A stretch of 64,000 bases of DNA from CAVTND01 sp963735955 (GTDB lineage: Bacteria; Pseudomonadota; Gammaproteobacteria; Burkholderiales; Burkholderiaceae_F), in contig CAVTND010000001.1 of assembly GCA_963735955.1 (NCBI GenBank), forward strand, positions 40,409 to 104,408, read 5' to 3'. Under the pieces are notes generated by a model. The model did not search any database. It worked only from the letters and a program-made list of their open reading frames with translations, and had not been told where the DNA came from. A program made the translations under genes and the position numbers. Numbering within the stretch: the stretch's first letter is position 1; the number at the start of each line of letters is the position of its first letter. Of this stretch, positions 57,233 through 64,000 are shown in pieces.

Positions 57233-57589
57233 ATGCATTCCTGTAAGCATGTTGAATCCAGCTTGCGGTGCGTTCGACCTTTGCTGCTGCCGATTTCAAT
57301 CGGGATACTCGCGCTCACCGCGTGCGATCGCAGCGAACCGACGAACTACCCCCCTCCGCGCGCAAGTGCCGAGTCGCCGCCAAACACAGCTGCGCCGACG
57401 GTCGACTCCCCTGCTCCGGGTTCGGTAACCGGAACGAGCGCAGAGAACAGCGAGAAGGAAGCGGCCAAGGTGGGTGGGCAATCCGGGGAATCGGGCACCA
57501 TTCCGGCCAGCGGAAAGTCCGGCAGTTCGACGTCGCCTGGAGTCGATGGGGCGGTAAAGTCAGGCATCAGCAAGGAAGCGCCCAAGTAG
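57233..57589 (+). CDS. Small low-complexity lipoprotein
   Basis: 118 residues from ATG 57233, ribosome site AAGGAG. Lipoprotein signal (PISIGILALTACDRS) followed by a Ser/Gly/Pro/Ala-rich disordered chain. No domain. Part of the sigma-54 set by its promoter. Confidence 0.65.
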   Translation: MHSCKHVESSLRCVRPLLLPISIGILALTACDRSEPTNYPPPRASAESPPNTAAPTVDSPAPGSVTGTSAENSEKEAAKVGGQSGESGTIPASGKSGSSTSPGVDGAVKSGISKEAPK

Positions 57590-57655
57590 AGAGGCATTTC
57601 ACCGGTGGCCCGCACCGTGCCGGGGCTCGGAACAGCCCTGGCTGCGATGACGCGA

Positions 57656-58432
57656 TCAAATCGTTGTCGCGCTTACGGGCAGCTGCAGCCTGAGCGCTGC
57701 CAACGCGGGACCGTTCAATAACTCCAGACCGCCCTTGTGCATGGACGCCATCAACGTGGCGAGGCGCAGTTCGAGCAAGTCCGGCTCGGACCAGTCCTGA
57801 TCGGCTGCTGCGGTCGCCAGAGACAGCGAAAACCATTCGTTCTGGTGAAAAACGAGAAATTCGATCGTCGCATTGTCGCGCGCGCGTTTTGCGACGACCG
57901 CGATGAGCCGATCGACCAGTCGCTGCAATTGCCGACTGTCGCCCTCGACCGATACACCTCCGGCGACGCGTGGCGCGTGCAGCGCGACGCCACGCGACTG
58001 CAGCGCAGGACTTGCGCGCTCGATCGCCTGGCCGACCACTTCCTCGATACGAACGACCCCGGTTTCCAGGGGAAGCCGCTCGAGAATGAGGCGACCATCG
58101 TCGATGAAAGCTTCGAGCATTTGCGACTGCTCGCCAGCGTTGCGCGCGATGACATCAGCAACATGCTTGCTATGCGAGGCCTCGAACGAGTCCTGCTGCA
58201 GCAGATAGCCCCAGCCAACGATGGTGTTCAGCGGCGTCCGGAACTCATGATTGAAGCGAGTGAGCAGCGTCGCAAGCAGCTGAAGGCGCTCGGCCGGCCC
58301 CACGGCGGCGAGCCAGCTCGCGCCCGCGCGAGGATCGATGTGGGCAGTCGCGCCAGCGTGCATAGGGCGATGTCGATGTGATGTCGGAAAGCGTACGCCG
58401 ATTGCCTCGACGCAGCGTGCTGCGGCCGTCAT
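57656..58432 (-). CDS. Degenerate histidine-kinase-like protein
   Basis: 258 residues from ATG 58432. A HisKA dimerisation helix with phospho-acceptor pattern FNHEFRTPLNTIVGWGYLL is intact, but the region where HATPase_c should be (IEFLVFHQNEWFSLSLATAAADQDWSEPDLLELRLATLMASMHKGGLELL) lacks the N, G1 (DxGxG) and G2 boxes. It therefore may accept or relay phosphate, or dimerise with and titrate another kinase, without ATP hydrolysis. 34 bases downstream of glsB on the same strand, probably one operon under a sigma-54 promoter. Confidence 0.7.
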   Translation of the reverse strand: MTAAARCVEAIGVRFPTSHRHRPMHAGATAHIDPRAGASWLAAVGPAERLQLLATLLTRFNHEFRTPLNTIVGWGYLLQQDSFEASHSKHVADVIARNAGEQSQMLEAFIDDGRLILERLPLETGVVRIEEVVGQAIERASPALQSRGVALHAPRVAGGVSVEGDSRQLQRLVDRLIAVVAKRARDNATIEFLVFHQNEWFSLSLATAAADQDWSEPDLLELRLATLMASMHKGGLELLNGPALAALRLQLPVSATTI

Positions 58433-58466
58433 GCCGCTGCCGCACGCCGTGTCCCGGCATCATCGA

Positions 58467-58739
58467 TCAGCGAACAGTGCCGCGTCGAATCAGATTCACG
58501 ATCGCGAGCAGGATCACCGACCCGATCAGTGAGACGAAAAGTGCACCAAGGCTGAAAGCGTTTTGGTTGATCGTGGGAATCCCAAGCAGTGGCGAGATGA
58601 GCCAGCCCGCAAGTGCTGCGCCGATGATGCCGACGACGACATTGAGAAGCGCACCTTGCTGCGCGTCGGTCCACATGATGATGCTCGCGAGCCAGCCGAT
58701 GAGGCCGCCTACGACTAGCCAGATGATTAGGTTGATCAT
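58467..58739 (-). CDS. GlsB/YeaQ/YmgE family membrane protein
   Basis: 90 residues from ATG 58739, ribosome site GAGGTGATC. Three membrane helices with Transgly_assoc pattern: INLIIWLVVGGLIGWLASIIM, GALLNVVVGIIGAALAGWLISPLLG, ALFVSLIGSVILLAIVNLIRRG. General-stress inner-membrane protein. A sigma-54-type promoter precedes it. Confidence 0.93.
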   Translation of the reverse strand: MINLIIWLVVGGLIGWLASIIMWTDAQQGALLNVVVGIIGAALAGWLISPLLGIPTINQNAFSLGALFVSLIGSVILLAIVNLIRRGTVR

Positions 58740-58819
58740 GATCACCTCGTCTCCAGGTTGGTCCGTGTTGCAGGACGCGAGCAACGACATTTTCCTTCGA
58801 CCCGCGGTGACACGAATTG

Positions 58820-58834
58820 GCAATCCACGTGCCG
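58820..58834 (-). promoter_or_regulatory. Sigma-54 promoter of the glsB operon
   Basis: Minus strand: CGGCAC-GTGGA-TTGC followed by C. Correct spacing, about 81 bases before the ATG at 58739. Confidence 0.7.
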
Positions 58835-58877
58835 CGTCTTCCCGCAAGGGCACGAGGCGTACTGCACATCGTCTGTC

Positions 58878-58892
58878 AGGCACGAATCTTGC
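58878..58892 (+). promoter_or_regulatory. Sigma-54 promoter of the 76-residue protein gene
   Basis: AGGCAC-GAATC-TTGC, correct spacing, about 53 bases before the ATG at 58945. Diverges from the glsB promoter 44 bases away. Confidence 0.75.
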
Positions 58893-58944
58893 GCTGAACC
58901 CTGAGACCAGGACTTCGTTTTCATGGCGCACAAGAGGAGATACG

Positions 58945-59175
58945 ATGAAATCGAAACAGATGGGGCGAGGCATGGGTGCGGAGTTCGTTCTCGCGCGACT
59001 GGGCAGAGGGTGCTGGGTAGTCAGCTACCGAGGTCGTCTAATCGCCGGTGCGGTGCTCAGTTCACTACCGGCGGCGGCAGCCTATGCGCGTGATATTGCG
59101 CAAGCATGTGGTAGTCACAATTTCCTTCTGACCGTGGTTGAAGGCCGGTCGCCACGTAGTCTGATAGGCACCTGA
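58945..59175 (+). CDS. Small uncharacterised protein
   Basis: 76 residues from ATG 58945, ribosome site AGAGGAGA. Compact beta-rich start (EFVLARLGRGCWVVSYRGRLIAGAVL), no membrane segment or signal peptide. No family recognised. It shares the sigma-54 promoter type with its neighbours. Confidence 0.6.
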   Translation: MKSKQMGRGMGAEFVLARLGRGCWVVSYRGRLIAGAVLSSLPAAAAYARDIAQACGSHNFLLTVVEGRSPRSLIGT

Positions 59176-59246
59176 CTTGCGGCAAAAGTTGCCGGTTTAC
59201 GAGCCTTGAAACTTGCCACGCATTTGGTCAGGACGACCCGGCGGCG

Positions 59247-59675
59247 ATGACTCACGCATTCGATTTGCAGCGATTTGTTGATGCGCAGGATCCTGTTTAT
59301 CGCCAGGTCCGAGCGGAGCTGGCGGCGGGCGCGAAAACCAGTCACTGGATGTGGTTTGTCTTTCCGCAGCTGAAAGGTCTGGGACGTAGCTCCATGGCGG
59401 AACGTTTCGGCATCGGCTCGATCGATGAGGCGACCGCCTATCTTCGGCATCCGGTTCTGGGTGCTCGCCTGAAGGAGTGCACCCAGCTTGTTCTTGCGCT
59501 TGAAGGCAGGACTGCGGCGCAGATCTTCGGGGCACCTGACGACGTGAAGTTTCGTTCGTCAATGACCTTGTTCGCGGCCGTGGCTGAAGAGCCGCTGTTC
59601 AGGCGTGCCATCGACAAGTACTTTGACGGTGCCGAGGATTCGCGGACGCTTGCACTTCTGGAACGGTCGGACTAG
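59247..59675 (+). CDS. DUF1810 family protein
   Basis: 142 residues. DUF1810 signature: FDLQRFVDAQDPVYRQVRAELAAGAKTSHWMWFVFPQLKGLG then AERFGIGSIDEATAYLRHPVLGARLKECTQLVL, KFRSSMTLFA. Small calpastatin-like family of unknown function. No sigma-54 site seen. Confidence 0.92.
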   Translation: MTHAFDLQRFVDAQDPVYRQVRAELAAGAKTSHWMWFVFPQLKGLGRSSMAERFGIGSIDEATAYLRHPVLGARLKECTQLVLALEGRTAAQIFGAPDDVKFRSSMTLFAAVAEEPLFRRAIDKYFDGAEDSRTLALLERSD

Positions 59676-59747
59676 TTTGTAGCCAGTCTGCAAGACGACG
59701 GGCGCACAGCTGGCCTGGCCGACCTTGAATCCGGATCAGATCGAATC

Positions 59748-60628
59748 GTGACGTCGAAATCGCTTGTGCTTCGATCGCAGCTGCTGGTCTTCGTCGTGTG
59801 CGGCCTCGCGAGTGCTGCATCGCCGGCGCACGCACAGATGGCCGAACGACTGCCGATCTTCGACGCCCACGTTCACTACAGCCACGACGCCTGGGAGATG
59901 GTGCCGCCGGACGTGGCCCTGAAGCTGGTGCGCGAGGCCGGCGTCAGGCGCGTGCTGGTTTCGAGTTCCGACGACGACGGTCAGCAGCGCCTGGTCAAGC
60001 TCGCGCCCGACGTCTTCCTGCCGTCGCTGCGTCCGTATCGGAGGCGCGGCGACCAGTCCGTCTGGGCGCGCGATCCGACCGTCGTGGGCTATCTGGAGGA
60101 ACGCCTGGCGAAATACCGCTATGTCGCGCTCGGCGAGTTTCATATCTACGGCGCCGACGTCGACCTGCCGGTACCGCGCCGCATGATCGAGCTCGCGCGC
60201 AAGCACGAGCTGGTGCTGCATTCGCATTCGGATGCAGACGCAATCGACCGGCAATTCGCCCAGTGGCGCGAGGCGCGCATCCTGTGGGCGCATGCCGGAT
60301 TCGACTCGCCGGCCAATGTGCGCGCGATGCTGAAGAAGCACCGCAACCTGTGGTGTGACCTGGCGTTTCGCAGCGATCACGCGCCAGGCGGCAAGCTCGA
60401 TGCCGAGTGGCGGGCGCTGATGCTGGAGTATCCCGATCGCTTCATGGTCGGCACCGATACGTTTACGCCGGAGCGCTGGCCGTTCATCGTCGAGCACGCA
60501 CGGTGGTCGCGCCAATGGCTGGCCGGACTTCCGCCCGACGGTGGCCGAGCGCGATCGCGTACAGGAATGGCGAGGCACTGTTCGCCGAGCGCCCTGCGCA
60601 AATGAGCGCGCCGGCGCCGCGCCGCTAA
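59748..60628 (+). CDS. Exported metal-dependent amidohydrolase (C-terminus frameshifted)
   Basis: About 293 residues if corrected. Signal peptide (LVFVVCGLASAASPAHA), then a TIM-barrel hydrolase: IFDAHVHYSHD (metal HxH), LHSHSD, WAHAGFD, and GTDTFTPERW. Near 60535-60560 the frame breaks (LPPDGGRARSR...); the other frame gives IAYRNGEALFAERPAQMSAPAPRR, ending at 60628, the natural amidohydrolase-2 tail (AxxNGxxLF). Two one-base insertions would explain it. First gene of a run with a FixH-like and a MauG-like gene. Confidence 0.8.
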
Positions 60629-60629
60629 C

Positions 60630-61027
60630 GTGCAGGCGGCGTGCCTGCTGAGCGCACGCGGGTGCCGCGATCGCCTGCGAGCCGACGCCGATCGGCACCG
60701 ACGCGGCGCGTATCGATGGCCAGAACTTCGTGCTCGTCTGGCGCGTTGAGCCCGCGCCGCTGCGGCTCGGTGAGTTTTTCGCGGTCGTCGTCAGTGCGTG
60801 CGAAGAGCAGAGGCAACGCGTGTCTCGGCTGAAAGTGGACGCCACCATGCCGGCGCACAAGCACGGAATGAACTACCTGCCGACCGTCACCGTCCGAAGG
60901 CAGGAGGCAGCTTTCGCGGCGCGCGGACTGCTGCTGCACATGCCGGGACGCTGGGAGTTCGCGTTCGACGTCTCCAGCGGCGACGGTACGCGCGAAACGG
61001 CTTCGCTCGATTGTCGATCTGAAGTGA
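60630..61027 (+). pseudogene. FixH/YtkA-like lipoprotein, two frameshifts
   Basis: Starts at GTG 60630, one base after the hydrolase stop (corrected frame). Visible segments: a lipobox-like AIACEP region, then GQNFVLVWRVEPAPLRLGEFFAVVVSA, MPAHKHGMNYLPTVTV, and GLLLHMPGRWEFAFDV, typical of the FixH/YtkA-like beta-sandwich fold. The tail continues in another frame as RAKRLRSIVDLK, ending at 61027. Single-base shifts are placed near 60660 and 60990. Probably periplasmic, possibly binding copper at MPAHKHGM; role uncertain. Confidence 0.6.
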
Positions 61028-61048
61028 CGCACCGGCAGTCATGCGGCT

Positions 61049-62263
61049 ATGCGATCGTTCGATGCAGTGTCTTGCTGCTGCGGCGCGCTGCTTGCGTCGG
61101 CAGTGGCAGTCGCTGGCGCAGACGCCGCTGTCTCACGCGAGGAATTCAACGCGTGCTGTCGTTCGGGCCGTGGCCGCCTGCGGCGACGAAGGATCCAGGC
61201 AATCGCGTTTCAGGCAATGCGGCGGCCATCGAACTCGGACGGCGGCTGTTCTTCGACGCTCGCCTGTCCAGGGTGGGCTACATCGCCTGCGTGACGTGCC
61301 ATCAGCCGGATCGCGCATGGGGCGACGGCAAGGCGCGCGCGCACGGACTGGCGGACGTCGATCGCAATACGCCGATGCTGGCGAACCTCCGGCTGGCTCG
61401 CTGGTACGGATGGAGCGGCGCCAGTGACAGCCTGTGGATGGCCAGCCTGCGGCCGATCCTCGATCGAGCGCGAACTCGATTCCACACCGGCGCACATTCG
61501 TCAGCTCTATGTGCGCGATCCGGAGCTGGCGTGCTGGTACCGGCGTGCGTTCGGCCGCCCCGCGGACGACACCCGGGACGATGACGCTGACCGTGCTCGT
61601 CAACAGCGGCAAGGCCCTTGCTGCGTTTCAGGAAACGCTGGTCACCGGGCGCACGCCGTTCGACGATTACCGCGATGCACTAGCCCGCGGCGACACGCGC
61701 GACGGCGGCGAAGTATCCGGCAGCCGCCGTGCGTGGGCTGAAGATGTTCATCGGCCGCGGCAACTGCGTGCTTTGTCACAACGGACCGAATTTCAGCAAC
61801 GGCGAGTTCCATTCCACCGGCGTTGGTCATTTCACGGCTCGCGGCCGCGCCGACGGCGGGCGCTTCGAGGGCATCGAAGCGGTGACGACCAACCCATTCA
61901 ACCTGCTTTCGAAGTTCAACGACGACGCCGTCGCGCACCAACGCCACGCCATACCGCAACGTGGTGCTCGCACCGCGCAACTGGGGAGAGTTCCGCACGC
62001 CGTCGCTGCGCAATGTGGCCGTGACCGCGCCATACATGCACAACGGCAGACTCGACACGTTGCGCGACGTGCTCAGGCACTACTCCGAACTGGATGAAGA
62101 GCGTCTGCACGCCGACGGCGAAAAACTGTTGCGCGCGCTGAAGCTGACCGACGCCGAGACCGAGGACCTGCTCGCCTTCCTCGACACGCTGACCGAGCAC
62201 ATGGCGCCGATCGGCCGCGACCCACGGCGTCGAAACTCGACTGTGCATCAGCGCAGCCCTTGA
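61049..62263 (+). pseudogene. MauG-like di-heme cytochrome c peroxidase, multiple frameshifts
   Basis: ATG 61049 gives a signal peptide (GALLASAVAVAGADA). The body reads across about six frame changes: ELGRRLFFDARLSRVGYIACVTCHQPDRAWGDGKARAHG, MLANLRLARWYGW, ELDSTPAHIRQLYVRDPELACWYRRAFG, VLVNSGKALAAFQETLVTGRTPFDDYRDAL, GLKMFIGRGNCVLCHNGPNFSNGEFHSTGVGHF, WGEFRTPSLRNVAVTAPYMHNGRLDTLRDVLRHYSELDEE. Two heme sites (CVTCH, CVLCH) and the family tail are intact. Reduces peroxide or acts as a MauG-type oxidant in the periplasm. So many compensated indels point to low base quality. Confidence 0.75.
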
Positions 62264-62359
62264 ACGAACACGCGTCACGGCCGCGGTAGGCGGGCTCGAA
62301 CTCATGAACTCTTGCGGATGAATTATTTTCCGGGTTCGAATTCCGCCCTCTCCTTCCCG

Positions 62360-63404
62360 ATGCGCCTCTTCCACTTCTGCCTGGTTGCGTGCCTTGCCGC
62401 CATTGCCGGCCACGCCTCTGCACAGTCCGCGACCGAGGGAAGCGGATATCGGAACAACTATCCGCACCCCGAAAAGGAAAGTTTCTGGGCGTGGCAATGG
62501 GAGCGCGTTCGCAACGGGTTGCCGAAACCGCCGCCTGGGGGATGGAACCTGCCTGCGGTGCGGTCGGACCCCGCCGTTCTGCGCTCGCCTGACGCCAATC
62601 CATCAGTGACGTGGATCGGCCATGCGACGATGTTCGTGCGACTGGCCGGCACCAACATCCTGTTCGACCCCGTCTTTTCCGAGCGCGCGTCGCCGTGTCA
62701 GCTTCGCCGGACCGAAACGGATCGTGCCGCTGCCGATCGATATTCCGGACCTGCCGCGCATCGACGTGGTGATGATTTCGCACAACCACTTCGACCATCT
62801 GGACGCAGACTCGGTGGCGCGCCTCGCCGCGATGCCCCAGGGCAGCCCGCGCTTCCTGGTGCCGCGGGGATTGAAGGCGTGGTTCGCGAACCTTGGCATC
62901 ACGCGCGTCGATGAATACGACTGGTGGCAGGAAACGCGCGAGGGCGAGCTGCGGATCACCTTCGTGCCGGTGCAGCACTGGAGCAAGCGCAGTCTGACCG
63001 ACGCCAATCAGACGCTGTGGGGCGGCTGGGTCGTGGAGGGCGAAGGGCTGAAACTGATCCACACCGGCGACACCGGTTACTCGAAGGACTTCGGCGATAT
63101 CGGCAAGCGGCTCGGACCGTTCGACATGGCCTTCATTCCGATCGGCGCCTATGCGCCGCGCTGGTTCATGAAGGTCATGCACCTCGACGTTCCCGAGGCC
63201 GTGCAGGTGCGGGCCGATCTTGGCGCCGAACGCGCGATCGGGATGCATTGGGGCACGTTCGAGTCGCTGGCCGACGAGCCGCTCGATGAACCACCGGTGG
63301 TGCTGGCACAGCAGCGACTGGAGCGCGGGCTCACGCCGGTGCAGTTCGACGTGCTCAAGATCGGCGAGACGCGTCGGCTGGAGCGGGTCGTGTCGAAAAA
63401 TTGA
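62360..63404 (+). pseudogene. Exported metallo-beta-lactamase-fold hydrolase, one frameshift
   Basis: ATG 62360 with signal peptide (MRLFHFCLVACLAAIAGHASA). Body resembles RomA/NAPE-PLD-like hydrolases: PSVTWIGHATMFVRLAGTNILFDPVFSERASP, then after a one-base shift near 62692, FAGPKRIVPLPIDIPDLPRIDVVMISHNHFDHLD (HxHxDH zinc motif), HTGDTGYSKDF and GMHWGTFESLADEP. Acts on phospholipid-like or lactone substrates in the periplasm; specificity unknown. About 348 residues when corrected. Confidence 0.82.
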
Positions 63405-63425
63405 CCCGATACCCAGCCGGCGCTC

Positions 63426-64000
63426 TCAAACAGGCCGAACCGAAGGATCGGCTCCGGTCCCTCGGACATTGTTCCCTTTTCGGTCAGTCGTCTGGCAAGC
63501 CGGTTCGACGGGCGCTCCACCAGCAAATAGCTCGCGGAAGCGAAAGCGACCGTGATCGCGGTGGCCAGAGCGGAATAGACAAATAGCGATGCCGGAAAAG
63601 AGAGGTCGGCGAGTTCTGGAAACCAGGCAGAAGAGCGGATACATGACGACCGGATGAAGAAGGTAGATTGAATAACTGATCGTCCCAAGCCACACCAGAG
63701 GCCGTGGCCAGCGACTGCCCAGGAACAGGAACACTGCGAACAGGATCAAACCCCAGAGAGTTCCGCGCTCTGCGACGAAAGCGACCAGGTCGGGCAGTTT
63801 GCGCAGTCCGCCGTAGGCTGCACGGCCGAACACGAGCAGAGTGGTCACAATGACCGGCCAGGTCATCCACGCCCTCAGCTTTTCAGCGGAAGTCGCGTTC
63901 GGGTCGTACGAGTGGCGCAGCAGGCTGCCCCACAGCATGATCGAGAGGCACAAGGGGAGATCGGCCCAATGAGCCTGGCCTGTCGTCCACGTGACGAGCT
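63426..64000 (-). pseudogene. Acyltransferase-3 family membrane protein, partial and frameshifted
   Basis: Runs off the right edge (the visible part begins LVTWTTGQAHWADLPLCLSIMLWGSLL) and continues with membrane helices, WLGTISYSIYLLHPVVMYPLF (acyltransferase-3 signature), then after a shift near 63620 FASASYLLVERPSNRLARRLTEKG, the usual C-terminus. OafA/YrhL-like O-acyltransferase modifying a surface glycan. Stop position uncertain because of the shift. Confidence 0.7.

Overview
The window looks like chromosomal DNA of a GC-rich Gram-negative bacterium, most likely a betaproteobacterium close to Burkholderiales. The evidence is gene order: a DUF971 gene, ubiE, a Tim44-domain gene, ubiJ and ubiB in one run, then glmU, an Lrp-type regulator and glmS, plus hemE beside priA. 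There is a TonB-dependent receptor, a PEP-CTERM protein and c-type cytochromes. No rRNA, CRISPR array, transposase or phage gene was seen. One tRNA-Arg (anticodon CCG) is present.

Layout. 0-9 kb: TonB receptor with a TonB-domain lipoprotein, an Ala/Lys/Pro repeat protein, hemE, a frameshifted priA, a membrane-anchored triheme cytochrome c and the tRNA. 9-14 kb: ubiquinone genes. 14-25 kb: a lipoprotein with a HELGH zinc-protease motif, a K+/H+-type antiporter translationally chained to a GCS2 ligase through a 77-bp repeat element, a sodium:solute symporter, and the amino-sugar genes glmU and glmS. 25-38 kb: mixed accessory and metabolic genes (PEP-CTERM protein, hydrolase, DUF4062-like protein, MobA-like transferase, maeB, CYTH protein, methyltransferase, DoxX, VOC protein, deacetylase). 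38-59 kb: an island of small stress and envelope proteins (DUF2383, DUF6496, two BON lipoproteins, CsbD, DUF883, DUF1328, glycine zipper, GlsB/YeaQ and others) with a second type of antiporter, fadE, an NtrC-type activator, a hybrid histidine kinase, a cardiolipin-synthase-like gene and rpoN. 59-64 kb: a hydrolase, FixH-like, MauG-like, metallo-beta-lactamase and acyltransferase run, heavily frameshifted.

The main discovery is that the stress island reads as one sigma-54 regulon. I found eleven sites matching GG(C/T)A(C/T)-N5-TTGC, almost all 25-110 bases ahead of a small stress gene, and five weaker ones. They sit in front of rpoN itself (a perfect TGGCAC-N5-TTGC), the PEP-CTERM gene, an antiporter, CsbD, DUF883, DUF1328, a glycine-zipper lipoprotein, a BON lipoprotein and GlsB, often as divergent pairs. 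Sigma factor, enhancer-binding activator, sensor kinase and targets are therefore in one neighbourhood, with rpoN apparently feeding back on itself.

About twenty single-base reading-frame breaks were inferred, mostly beyond 48.6 kb. Most look like compensated indels in G/C-rich runs with the protein continuing in another frame, so sequence error is at least as likely as gene decay. Those genes are given with their full inferred span.
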